Of a stretch of DNA of 64,000 nt, positions 29,926 through 38,495 are shown one piece after another; within the stretch, counting starts at the first letter, position 1, and every line of letters begins with the position of its first letter. Both the position numbers and the translations under genes were made by a program. Location of the stretch: positions 2,232,001 through 2,296,000 of the forward strand of contig NZ_NJAK01000001.1 of assembly GCF_002632755.1 (NCBI RefSeq), given 5' to 3'. A model generated the notes under the pieces. That model saw nothing but the letters and a program-made list of their open reading frames with translations, had not been told where the DNA came from and did no database searches. This stretch comes from Xenorhabdus ishibashii. GTDB taxonomy: Bacteria > Pseudomonadota > Gammaproteobacteria > Enterobacterales > Enterobacteriaceae.

Positions 29926-30339
29926 ATGATGCTTTCGTTTGATGAAATACAAAAAAAAGTTAATGAATTAGGCGCAAAAATCAATCTCCACTATAGAGAT
30001 CTACACATTTTTGCAGGATCTCCGGGAGATGGCAGACCTCATATTACTTTCGACGATAATCAATATAATTATGTTTATGCTGAAAGGGGATTCGAATTTT
30101 CCAGAAAAGTAACTTCATCACTGGATGAATTGCTTTATTGGATCATGTCTGATTTTGTTCATGGAGTAGCATTTCAATATGAACTGAAACATCGCATTGA
30201 AAATAGAGACGGGAGACGTATTGCTTTTCCGATGATAGTAGATCTTATGGGGGAACTCAAGCCAGCATGGAAATTAAGAGCACAAAATGAGATTGATGAA
30301 ACACTTTCCAGAAGTCCCTATGACGACAAGCAGTATTAA
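29926..30339 (+). CDS. Imm63-family immunity protein
   Basis: About 137 aa with the Imm63 pattern: YNYVYAERGFEFSRKVTSSL, DELLYWIMSDFVH, YELKHRIENRDGRRIAF, and an acidic C-terminus SPYDDKQY. The start at 29926 follows GAGG; an in-frame ATG at 29911 is possible. It lies 42 bases after a toxin-tail fragment and may now serve as an orphan immunity gene. Confidence 0.8.
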   Translation: MMLSFDEIQKKVNELGAKINLHYRDLHIFAGSPGDGRPHITFDDNQYNYVYAERGFEFSRKVTSSLDELLYWIMSDFVHGVAFQYELKHRIENRDGRRIAFPMIVDLMGELKPAWKLRAQNEIDETLSRSPYDDKQY

Positions 30340-30395
30340 TGATAAAGATCCGGAATTTCAACGTGGCCAACCTTGTTCATAATTTAGCCAAATGG

Positions 30396-30677
30396 CTTCT
30401 CAGGCCAGAGCAGGCGTTCATTCAACCGATGGCTGTTTGGCCAGATGGGTAATCGGTGCAAGGCATCACGTAACCAGACCCAGAGATCATGACCATACCA
30501 TTCCCTTTCCAGCAAATTCATCACCTCACCATGGCTGCTCGCTGCCCTGTGGCTAGTGAACCCGAAAACAGCCTGTTTTCTCGCCCCACGACCACACCCC
30601 GGATCGTATTTTCCAGTCCGGTTGTTGTCTATCGGAACCCGACCATCATTCAGATAGCACACCAGCACAACCAGCAC
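30396..30677 (-). pseudogene. IS66-family transposase (TnpC) C-terminal remnant
   Basis: On the minus strand, YLNDGRVPIDNNRTGKYDPG matches the conserved IS66 TnpC segment around the catalytic Glu region (YLxDGRxPIDNN), with the typical tail DALHRLPIWPNSHRLNERLL-PEKP. No other part of the element is present. Confidence 0.72.
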
Positions 30678-30872
30678 AGAGTGTCAATGTATAGGTTATA
30701 TTAATTATGAGCATCCCACAAGCCTGTCTACATTATAAACAGAGAAAACTACCATTGTTTCTATCATGAAAATAATGTTTTTTTCCTCCACACTTCACCA
30801 TCAAACAAACATTTGACCTCGCTCAATCCAATCGATAAGGTATTTAACTGTTACTAATGATCCATTGCCTGT

Positions 30873-30978
30873 AAGGATCAGCGTTAAGTGGCGAAGTAAA
30901 ACTCCCGTAGCCTGAAAGGGAGTGCATGTCATGCGGTACATCTGCGCACTTTTGGAAGCAGATATCATCAGACACCTA
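30873..30978 (-). other. Conserved element, copy A (possible short coding sequence)
   Basis: Read on the minus strand it shares runs such as ATCTGCTTCCAAA, GCAGATGTACCGCA and CAGGCTACGGGAGTTTT with 50090-50190. One minus frame preserves the pattern ISASK..QMYR..C.P.QATGV..RH...ILTG.GS with mostly conservative changes, which suggests a small protein of about 30-45 residues, but no clear start is visible. Confidence 0.45.
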
Positions 30979-31139
30979 ACCCATCGTCTGAGGATGAAAG
31001 TTTCCCGGTGTGATTCATCACCGGCTATTCACACAACAGAGCAAAACAGGCCCTGTCATTACGTTGAATGAGACCATTCTCATCAGTACAACATTTATCT
31101 GTATTTTCAATTCATCACGATAAACGTCCTCAATATTGC

Positions 31140-31185
31140 GCGGCGTCACTTGTGTTGAAGCGCAGCGATTACCAAGTGACGCCGC
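31140..31185. promoter_or_regulatory. Inverted repeat upstream of Integrase_1 gene A
   Basis: GCGGCGTCACTTG and CAAGTGACGCCGC form perfect 13-bp arms with a 20-base loop. The related repeat GGCGTCACTTT/AAAGTGACGCC occurs upstream of Integrase_1 gene B. It could be a recombinase binding site (att or res-like), an operator, or an RNA hairpin. Confidence 0.6.
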
Positions 31186-31608
31186 AAAGCGACCAACGTC
31201 CAGAGCACGTAGAGCCTGACTTTACGGCCGATTTGAACCCCGCATTACTCAGTGAAACCACTCAAAACAGACCATTAACCGCCATTTTGTTTGATTGATA
31301 AACGATCGTCTTATCGGATTTTCAACCCACTGCCTGATTGCAGGCTGATGCAGTAAAAATTAAGGAGAGATTCATCACGTCAAGATAATGAGGCGTTCAT
31401 CCTGAGCTGATCAGGCCCTGAACGGGGAGCATGTCATCGCTGTGCTGAGCACGCCGCGAGCTCCTGCAATAACTCAACACAATTCCGCCCTGCTACACAT
31501 TGTCTGACGCACCACGGAACGGTGAACCTGAACCGACACGCAGGGAATTGTTTTAAAAACGACTCAAAAAATGAATAAAACACAAGCAAAGCAGCAGGAG
31601 AGGCGAGA

Positions 31609-32526
31609 ATGGCGCAGGGATCGACACGTTCAAAGGTTGAGCAGTTCAGAAAAGCCTTTATTACTCATGCCCGACAGGCGGGCGGAAGTTTTGTGACAGT
31701 GGCTGATCGTGAGCGGATTGCCCGGTATTTCCTTGATTATTTAAAAAATAATGGCATCAAACTCCGGCAAATGGATAGCCTGAAGGTGAAATATATTGAG
31801 CGCTACATCGCTGAACGGAAAGCTCACCATATTAATCACCGGACATTGCAAAATGAAATGTCGGTGCTGCGAGCCATTTTAGCGCGGGCGGGAAAGCACA
31901 AGCTGGCTGATCCCGATAATGCCCGCCTGAGTAACCGGGCATTGGGTATCGCTGAGACGAGCCGCAAGGGAATGAAAACGGCGTTGACACCGGCCGCGTT
32001 CCGGGAAATTTTTCAGCAGGTGGAACAAAAAGACCGGCGCGTGGCAGCGGTGATGCAACTGGCTTATGTACTGGGGCTGCGCACCAAAGAAGCAATCGAA
32101 GCCTATAAATCGTTAGCGACCTGGAAAAAAGCGCTGGAAAACGGGCATACCTCTGTGCGGGTGGTGTTCGGCACCAAAGGCGGACGTCCAAGACAAACGG
32201 TCATACTGGATCGGGAAGCCCTGCAACACGCGATTGCTTATGCGGAACGCGAGCAGGCCGGGCGTAGCGGCAAATTGATTGATAAGCCTACTATCACCCA
32301 GGCCATAGATCGCTATCGGTATATTGTCAGAAGGGCAGGACTGAGCGGCAAGAAAGCCCCACACAGTATGCGCTACCATTTTGCCCAGCAATCTGGTGAA
32401 CATTACACCGCGCAGGGCTTCAGCGAGCAGGAAGCACAGGCCCTGGTCTCGATGGATTTGGGGCATGGCGATGGGCGCGGGCGCTATATCCGGCAGGTGT
32501 ATTACCGGAATATTGAGGGCGAATAA
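31609..32526 (+). CDS. Integrase_1-family tyrosine recombinase, gene A
   Basis: 305 aa. An N-terminal SAM-like core-binding domain (about 1-110) is followed by a catalytic domain of the Integrase_1 type. Catalytic residues can be read in order: Arg in LGLRTKEA, Lys in FGTKGGRPR, HSMRYHFAQ (HxxR), LGHGDGRGRY (His), and Tyr in IRQVYYRN. It begins with a good ribosome site (AGGAGAGG). It is a paralogue of the gene at 48550-49419, sharing FGTKGGRPRQT and SMDLGHGDGRGRY. Its real substrate is unknown. Confidence 0.85.
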   Translation: MAQGSTRSKVEQFRKAFITHARQAGGSFVTVADRERIARYFLDYLKNNGIKLRQMDSLKVKYIERYIAERKAHHINHRTLQNEMSVLRAILARAGKHKLADPDNARLSNRALGIAETSRKGMKTALTPAAFREIFQQVEQKDRRVAAVMQLAYVLGLRTKEAIEAYKSLATWKKALENGHTSVRVVFGTKGGRPRQTVILDREALQHAIAYAEREQAGRSGKLIDKPTITQAIDRYRYIVRRAGLSGKKAPHSMRYHFAQQSGEHYTAQGFSEQEAQALVSMDLGHGDGRGRYIRQVYYRNIEGE

Positions 32527-32630
32527 AAGTGTACTGATTTATACACGACCTGACCTTATGGTAGGTGCAATACAACTGAATCTTACATTTGGCTAACCAT
32601 TCATCATCTATCTCTAACTTATTTTTGCCC

Positions 32631-32978
32631 GTGCGACCTGAAGTCGTATGAAGCGTTGTTCACCACGAGAAGTGAACCACCTGTATCACCAGGTGACCCT
32701 AGGATTCTGAATAAAGCAGCGGATCCGACAATGTAACGAAATTCGGCCACAAGGCTGAATGGGAATCGAATCGTGAGAGGAGATTCTTCCTGATAACCAC
32801 AGATTGGGTAAGTGCTAGGGTGTCAGTATGATGAACATATGTGAATCCATGTAAGGTACGTTATATGAGAAACAGCGGAAGTGGTTAATACGCTGTGGCC
32901 AAAATGGCAACGAGAGTTGGAAAGAAGTTGGGCAGTACTCTTTCGTGATCGATAAACTCTCCGTACTAGAGTGGGCAA
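32631..32978 (+). mobile_element. Group II intron 5' fragment (domain I)
   Basis: Starting with GTGCGACCTGAAGTCGTATG, the canonical GUGYG 5' end of bacterial group II introns, then ACCACCTGTATCACCAGGTG and CCTAGGATTCTGAATAAAGC, which resemble domain I of the enterobacterial class. It stops where the IS630 copy-2 relic begins. No intron-encoded reverse transcriptase or 3' domains V/VI are present, so it is a dead 5' fragment. Assignment is by remembered sequence character, without a structure calculation. Confidence 0.6.
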
Positions 32979-33017
32979 ATGCCTGACGCGCCTGAAGATC
33001 AGCGCGAGGGTGTTTTA

Positions 33018-33743
33018 TACCAATCGCCATTGAAGATGCTTGATTTCTTATTCAAACCAGATCATGCTTGCAACCATGAAAATTCCTCTGACACCAGAAC
33101 AAAAACACGCCCTTGAATTGATGCATGATACTACTCGCGACAGTCGAGTCTGTGATCGCATTAAGGCGGTGCTTTTGGCCTCAGAAGGTTGGACTGCTCA
33201 GATGATTGCACAGGCCTTGCGTATTCATGAAAGTACGGTCAGCCGTCACCTGAAAGATTTTATCGCGCAGGAAAAGCTCACCCCAGAAAATGGCGGCTCT
33301 GAAAGCCATCTCTCTGCCGAACAAACCGCCGCCCTGATTGATTATTTGACCGCCAATTTGATGCATACCACAACCCAAATTGTGGCCTATGTCCAAGCCC
33401 GTTGGCAGGTTTCTTTCAGCGTGGGCGGAATGACAAAATGGCTTCACCGGCAAGGTTTCAGCTATAAAAAACCCAAGGGTGTTCCTCATAAATTCGATGC
33501 GCACAAACAGCAACAATTTATTGATGACTACAAGGCGCTGAAAGAGGAATCCGATAGAGCGATTGTGGAAGTATATGAATGAGCAAGTGCGTAACAATAT
33601 CTATTTTCCGGATGCGAAGACCTTCCGTGAAACTCTTCGTCACTTTTTTCATGTCACTTTGCCAGAAAAAGCGAAAGAGCTCACGACTCGACTGACTGAT
33701 AATTTTCAGATTTTAAAACCTGCATCTTCAAGTTAGATTGGTA
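33018..33743 (+). mobile_element. Second IS630-family type, 726-bp internal-deletion derivative nested in copy 2
   Basis: The ends are TACCAATCGCCATTGAAGAT and, inverted, TACCAATCTAACTTGAAGAT. It is flanked by TA on each side (33016-33017 and 33744-33745), and joining the flanks restores the sequence of IS630 copy 1 exactly. The enclosed transposase lacks its middle, so it can only move if supplied in trans. Confidence 0.85.
33076..33736 (+). pseudogene. IS630-type transposase with internal deletion
   Basis: N-terminal HTH half starts MKIPLTPEQKHALELMHDTT and runs to about codon 168; the C-terminal tail resumes in another frame as MNEQVRNNIYFPDAKTF and RETLRHFFHVTLPEKAKEL. The DDE core between these (roughly 120 or more residues in relatives) is gone. 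Confidence 0.82.
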
Positions 33744-34050
33744 TAACGTTTTTTTTATGGGTGATCCGAAGCCGTTTCAAGGCGTAATGAATAGCCGATT
33801 GTGAGACACCTAAACGTTTTGCTCTTTCCCATTGATAGTCATCGGGAAAGTTTTGGACATCCGCAATGAGCACCGCATCAGGGATTTTCGTGGCGGGTTT
33901 ATCGCGGGTCATGCAAGGTTCTATCTTATTGCACCACCGAAACAAGGTGCGCATGGAGATTTCAAAATGGGCACTCGTTTGTTCGAAAGTCAACGAATGC
34001 TTGTCTTTGTATGCCAGTACCCGCTTTCGAAAATCTAAGCTGTAGCCCAT
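33744..34050 (-). pseudogene. IS630 transposase N-terminal half (copy 2)
   Basis: Starts MGYSLDFRKRVLAYKDKHSL and is nearly identical to copy 1 through RLRITHKKN, where the nested element begins just beyond the A8 tract. It lacks the catalytic domain and is inactive. The coordinates exclude the nested insertion. Confidence 0.8.
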
Positions 34051-34194
34051 CTCGTGTTATGCCTTGTCGTCTAGGGGTTAGGTATTATGTCATATTAATA
34101 TGATTTGGCTATATCATCCACACAGCAGATTGAAGATTCTGTCTCCGAGAGAATATTGCAGCGAGTTAAAAATGAAATGGCGATTACACAAAAT

Positions 34195-34475
34195 GGTAAA
34201 CAAGGTCCCTGCAAAAATTGGCAAACGTAGTATTGATAGTTTTAGCACGCGCGATCTTCTTGTACCTATCAAAGTAGTTGAGGCTATAGGACGTCTTGAA
34301 GTGGCTTCACGTATTCAGCAGCGTACTAATGCGATTATGCGTTATGCAGTGCAAAGCGGTTTGAGCGATTACAACCCGGCCCAGGAGATGGCAGGAGCAG
34401 TTGCTTCAAGCAATCGTGTCTATCGTCCAGCGCTTGATTTGAAACGCTTACCTGAATTACTCCACCGAATTGTAT
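34195..34475 (+). pseudogene. P4-type integrase, middle fragment
   Basis: Contains IGKRSIDSFSTRDLLVPIK, GRLEVASRIQQRTNAIMRYA and QSGLSDYNPAQEMAGAV, matching the core-binding region of P4-family integrases. The upstream DUF4102 domain and downstream catalytic residues are absent. It ends exactly where an IS-end repeat starts (34476). It hints at a former P4-like island distinct from the one at 47.7-61.4 kb. Confidence 0.75.
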
Positions 34476-34538
34476 TTGCCCCCACTAAAACGGGCATTTT
34501 TAACTGTCCCTATTAAGAGCATGATATTCTCTCGGTGA
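34476..34538. repeat. IS-end direct repeat, copy A
   Basis: Begins TTGCCCCCACTAAAACGGGC and ends TCTCTCGGTGA. Copy B at 42018-42080 has the same orientation and length, differing at about nine of 63 positions. It looks like one terminus of an IS3-group element. The pair brackets the restriction-modification island. Confidence 0.7.
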
Positions 34539-34580
34539 TAGCAATTTTAGCTAATTTTGCTAGAATCCAAGGTCATTTCT

Positions 34581-34839
34581 ATGAATCGTATTGAGTATAT
34601 TATGAACAAAGTGATTATAGAAGAGATCAAGCAAGCTCTTACCTCGGCTCCACGTAACGGATTTATGGCTGAACTTCACTTACAGTCTATTAAGTATGCT
34701 GAAGAGTTAGGCAATATAACAGCAAGAGAATTCTGTGAAGAGTTAGGTCTTAAACCTAGCTACGGGCACAGAGTTTAGCAAGATGAGAAATCTTACGATT
34801 CGACTCAAAGTTGCTGGTCTAGTTACGGAGAAAATCTAA
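34581..34839 (+). pseudogene. Small HTH regulator-like gene with a single-base frameshift
   Basis: The frame from 34581 reads MNRIEYIMNKVIIEEIKQAL and ITAREFCEELGLKPSYG, then goes out of frame at GGG (34763-34766). Deleting one G gives TEFSKMRNLTIRLKVAGL and a stop at 34839, the usual end for this family of small proteins preceding helicase or restriction genes. It could be a sequencing error or a real lesion. The ribosome site AAGG is about 8 bases upstream of the ATG. It probably regulated the operon below. Confidence 0.6.
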
Positions 34840-34844
34840 TCACT

Positions 34845-35343
34845 ATGCTCATTGATAACGTAACGACCAAAGTCTCAGATACACTTACCGATACGATTCA
34901 ACTGAATGATAAGCTTTCCGTCATGATGGGGCTTTTTTCTATCTACGCCTTTGATCATCTCAAAGATTCTTTAAATAAGATAGATTCGGCTCGATTGCTC
35001 TTCTCGCAAGCCAAAGGGTTTGATGCTCAGAGCATCACTTCACCTTTTGGTTCGCTCAATGGTTCAGAACTAGAAAACAAAATCCGCAATCAGCTAAACC
35101 AAAAAGCAATAGCAAAAGAGTTTGCCCGTTGGTTAGAGGAAAAAGTTGCTGTGCGTTTGGTTAAACAAGCAGGAGCGTTCATCAACACATAATGCACGTT
35201 TCTTCATCTTCAAACTCAGTAGCGATTAATGGTGCTCAATTTAACGGTCAAGGCATAGGTCTAACTGAGACAAATGGTTTTGATATGATCGGCCTCGCTA
35301 ACTCTGAACAAGCGAAAGAGCTACTTGGTTTTTTCAATAGGGT
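34845..35343 (+). pseudogene. Helicase N-terminal PLD-like domain remnant
   Basis: The first frame (MLIDNVTTKVSDTLTDTIQL, KLSVMMGLFSIYAFDHLKDS, FARWLEEKVAVRLVKQ) matches the N-terminal phospholipase-D-like domain of large SNF2/DEAD helicases found beside type III-like restriction genes. It shifts frame near 35190 and continues as VSSSSNSVAINGAQFNG, TETNGFDMIGLANSEQAKEL and LGFFNRV, corresponding to the second half of the PLD domain. The entire helicase motor is missing; the frame joins a DUF4391 fragment at about 35343. Confidence 0.7.
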
Positions 35344-35826
35344 AAGCGAATCAGTCAGGCAGATAATTCAAAATTGGTCATTGAACATTATTACAATAGT
35401 CAATGGTTCAACATTGGAAGTTTGAAGAACAATGAGAACAAATTTTTGAACGATTTTTCGCTGAAAAATGTATCAAACATCAATTTTTTTGAACTGTATC
35501 AGAATTTTATTTCTATGATTATAAATTTAGAAGTAAGCCACCTGTCTCATACTTATGTCCCTCTAAATACACATATATTTAAGAATGACTTATTGAGTCA
35601 TTCTTTTAATCAAGAGATTAACGTTAATCGAAAGTTTATCCTTAATAAAATTAAAGAGCTTGAATTAGAACTTAATGCCATAAAAAAGAAGATTAAGGAT
35701 GAAACGCAAATGAAAGAAAAGTTAGCGTTGAACTTCAAAGCTAAAAATATTAAAGATGAATTGTCAATCTTAAAAACAAGTATTTTAAATATAATTATAG
35801 TAGGTGAAAAGGATGCCAATTTATAA
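35344..35826 (+). pseudogene. DUF4391 protein, C-terminal half
   Basis: The open frame reads KRISQADNSKLVIEHYYN from the junction, then NFFELYQNFISMIINLEVS and a long coiled coil with KIKELELELNAIKKKIKDE. This is the layout of the C-terminal part of DUF4391 proteins, which normally sit between such helicases and mod genes. The N-terminal half is deleted. The region downstream of a TTG at 35374 could be translated as a 150-residue protein, but function is doubtful. Confidence 0.65.
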
Positions 35827-36604
35827 AGATATAGGCAATGATAGGCTGGCAGCTATTGAGTGGGCAAGTAAAAAGCTTGATAACTCTATTGATAGACCAA
35901 ATATGAATAGTAGAGGTATCTCGGAAGCCTTAGATGACAAAATAATGGGAGATGTAGCAACCATTGCAGTGTGTAAGTATCTCCGAGAAGTGGGTTTTGC
36001 TGCAATTGCTTATGACCAGATTAGAAACGATGATTTTAAAAATCCAGATCCCGGGTGGGATGTTGCAGTTTCGAAGGATAAGAGATTACTAAATCATTGG
36101 GCTAACATGACTGATGAACCTACAATTGTCCCTAGCTTTGCATTATCCGTATCTGTAAAATCATCTAGATTACCAAAGGGTGATGATATCTATAGTGCTA
36201 TCCAAAGAAGAGATTTTAAGATTTTCAACTTAAATAATAATCAAATTTCTTTAGATTTAACTGCTGATATTGAAACTCAGGTTTACTATGAACTAGAAAA
36301 AACTCAGTTGCATAACTTACAAGTAATGCATCGAGATGTTGTTGAGGCAACTCTTGATAGAAAAAATTGTAAAGTAATAGATGAAAAATTAATGATACAT
36401 TTTCGGTATAGTCAATGTATCTTATCAAGGTGGAACTTTTCTCAGGATATTATCACGAAGACCAATATGAGACTTCAAAAAAATCAGGGCATCACTTGGA
36501 GTTCTTTTGGGAAAAGTATGTGGATTGCACCTCTGTTGGAAGGTTACTCTTTTCAAAAGATTGGCATCTTAAATGATAAGCTAAGTAAATTGACTGTTAG
36601 GTAA
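35813..36604 (+). CDS. Putative PD-(D/E)xK-like protein of the restriction island
   Basis: 263 aa, not assigned to a known family. The stretch GDVATIAVCKYLREVGFAAI followed by NPDPGWDVAVSKD and, about 30 residues later, FALSVSVKSSRLPKGDD resembles a PD-(D/E)xK nuclease core (Glu/Asp helix, Asp, then SxK). The C-terminal half is beta-rich with no visible motif. The ATG at 35813 overlaps the DUF4391 end; a GTG nine bases upstream is possible. It is followed 45 bases later by mod, so it likely belongs to the same operon. A nuclease role is inference only. Confidence 0.55.
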   Translation: MPIYKDIGNDRLAAIEWASKKLDNSIDRPNMNSRGISEALDDKIMGDVATIAVCKYLREVGFAAIAYDQIRNDDFKNPDPGWDVAVSKDKRLLNHWANMTDEPTIVPSFALSVSVKSSRLPKGDDIYSAIQRRDFKIFNLNNNQISLDLTADIETQVYYELEKTQLHNLQVMHRDVVEATLDRKNCKVIDEKLMIHFRYSQCILSRWNFSQDIITKTNMRLQKNQGITWSSFGKSMWIAPLLEGYSFQKIGILNDKLSKLTVR

Positions 36605-36649
36605 TGTGCATATTTTGTAATGGCTTTGTAAATGTTTTGAGGGGTTGAT

Positions 36650-38485
36650 GTGGAAAAAATTATATTAAGCAATGAAGAAGCATCTAGTTTGAATGTTACA
36701 GAAATGAATATTCAACAGATAAAGAACCTCTTTCCAGAAGCGTTTTCTGAAGGAGTGATCGACTTTGATACTTTAAGATCTCTTCTTTTAGAAAATGGTG
36801 CCAAAATATACGATCAAAAAGAAGAACGTTTTGGTTTTACTTGGGCAGGGAAAAGTAGAGCAAGGCAGATTGCACAAACAGTATCGAATGGAACTTTAAG
36901 ACCTTCTTTTGAGAATTTTAACTCTGATTTCTTTTCAGATAATGTCTTTGTAGAAGGCGATAATCTCGAAGTTTTAAAGTTGTTACAGAAATCATATCAT
37001 AAATCAATTAAATTGATCTATATAGATCCACCATATAACACTGGCAAAGACTTTGTATATAAAGACAATTTTCATGATAATTTAACAAATTACTTTAAGC
37101 AAACAGGTCAGTTGGATGAGTTTGGTAGAAAGTTAAGCACAAACTCTGAAACATCAGGACGCTATCACTCAGATTGGTTATCTATGATGTATCCAAGACT
37201 TAAGCTTGCGAGAAACCTTTTATCAGAAGATGGTGCAATATTTATTTCTATAGATGATGGTGAGCAAAGTAATCTTAAACAAATATGTGACGAGATATTC
37301 GGAGAAGACAACTTTGTTAATAATATAATTTGGCAGAAAAAATATTCTCCACAAAATGATGCCAAATGGTTGTCCGATAACCACGACTTCATACTCTGCT
37401 ATGCGAAAAACAAAAGTATCTGGCGACCAAATTTATTAGCTAGGACAGATAAACAAAATACGGCATACAAAAACCCTGACAATGATCCTCGTGGTGACTG
37501 GAAGTCAACTGATTTATCAGTCAAAACTTACTCTCTCAACAATGATTATGAAATAACTACGCCATCTGGACGTATTGTAACACCGCCTGAATCAAGATGT
37601 TGGAGTGTAAGTAAAGAAAAGTTTGCAGAACTTGTTGCCGACAACAGAATTTGGTTTGGGGCTTCTGGTAACAATGTCCCCTCATTAAAGAAATTTATAA
37701 CGGAAGTAAAAGATGGTGTAACACCTCTAACGCTATGGACTTATGAAGAGGTAGGGCATAATCAAACAGCCAAACAGGAGCTAAAAAAACTCTTTCCAGA
37801 TTCAAAAGAAGTATTCGATACACCAAAGCCGGTATCACTGATTAACAGAATTATCGACATTGGTTCTGACAAAGATTCAATCATTTTGGATTTCTTTGCA
37901 GGCAGTGGTACTACAGCTCATGCTGTGATGGAAAAAAATAGCAAAGATAATGGAAAAAGACGATTTATAACGGTTCAATTACCAGAACCTACAGGAAAAA
38001 GTGAGTTCAAGTTTATTTCAGATTTTACTTACGAAAGAATTTCAAGAGCAAGTAAAGCTCTTGGTTATAAAATTCCAATGAAATTTAGACTTGATTCTAC
38101 CAATATTAGAACTTGGGACGCAGACTTTGACAATCTAGAACAAGTGCTTCAACAAGCTACCAAGTCAATCAAAGATGGTCGTTCTAGCGAAGATGTTTTA
38201 TATGAAATCTTCCTAAAATATGGCTATGAATTAACCACACCAGTAAAAACTGAAACTGTGAACGGTAAAACCGTCTTTATAGTTGGTACAGGTGCTTTGA
38301 TTGTTTGCCTAGATGATGAAATCACGACTGAAACGGTAGAAGGTATCGCCAAGCTGAAAGCTGAGTTAGCCCCTGAAACGACTCAAGTAGTTTTCAAAGA
38401 TGAAGGCTTTGCTGATGATAGAGTTAAAACCAATGCTATTCAGATCTTGAAACAAGCTGGAATCGAAGATGTTAAGAGCATTTAA
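36650..38485 (+). CDS. Type III restriction-modification methyltransferase (Mod)
   Basis: 611 aa, DNA adenine N6-methyltransferase of the beta class: motif IV DPPYNTGKDF (Asp near residue 126) precedes the SAM motif I FFAGSGTTAHAV (about 413-424). The variable region between them is the target recognition domain. Mod also sets specificity for the nuclease. The GTG start at 36650 is preceded by GAGGGG. It is intact and is followed after 10 bases by res. Codon use is AT-rich compared with the core. Confidence 0.93.
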   Translation: MEKIILSNEEASSLNVTEMNIQQIKNLFPEAFSEGVIDFDTLRSLLLENGAKIYDQKEERFGFTWAGKSRARQIAQTVSNGTLRPSFENFNSDFFSDNVFVEGDNLEVLKLLQKSYHKSIKLIYIDPPYNTGKDFVYKDNFHDNLTNYFKQTGQLDEFGRKLSTNSETSGRYHSDWLSMMYPRLKLARNLLSEDGAIFISIDDGEQSNLKQICDEIFGEDNFVNNIIWQKKYSPQNDAKWLSDNHDFILCYAKNKSIWRPNLLARTDKQNTAYKNPDNDPRGDWKSTDLSVKTYSLNNDYEITTPSGRIVTPPESRCWSVSKEKFAELVADNRIWFGASGNNVPSLKKFITEVKDGVTPLTLWTYEEVGHNQTAKQELKKLFPDSKEVFDTPKPVSLINRIIDIGSDKDSIILDFFAGSGTTAHAVMEKNSKDNGKRRFITVQLPEPTGKSEFKFISDFTYERISRASKALGYKIPMKFRLDSTNIRTWDADFDNLEQVLQQATKSIKDGRSSEDVLYEIFLKYGYELTTPVKTETVNGKTVFIVGTGALIVCLDDEITTETVEGIAKLKAELAPETTQVVFKDEGFADDRVKTNAIQILKQAGIEDVKSI

Positions 38486-38495
38486 GGGATAAATT

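Larger units (their letters stand above)
30680..31608. other. Long leader region of Integrase_1 gene A
   Basis: About 930 bases without a confident gene. The part at 30873-30978 is the reverse complement of a segment at 50090-50190, and an inverted repeat at 31140-31185 recurs as a variant at 49725-49762. Both lie upstream of Integrase_1 genes in the same relative order and orientation. A 76-codon plus frame at 31068-31298 lacks supporting features and runs through the inverted repeat. Confidence 0.6.
32979..34115 (-). mobile_element. IS630-family element copy 2, truncated and interrupted
   Basis: The minus-strand end at about 34115 has TATAGCCAAATCATATTAAT, equivalent to the left end of copy 1. 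Its transposase N-terminal half is at 33746-34050; the next few codons (KHPRADLQARQ) reappear at about 32979-33015 on the far side of a 726-bp inserted element. The DDE half is absent. Confidence 0.82.

Noticed and set aside
31068..31298. A 76-codon plus-strand frame upstream of Integrase_1 gene A
   Set aside because: It runs through the inverted repeat, has no ribosome site, and is not preserved in the equivalent leader of gene B.
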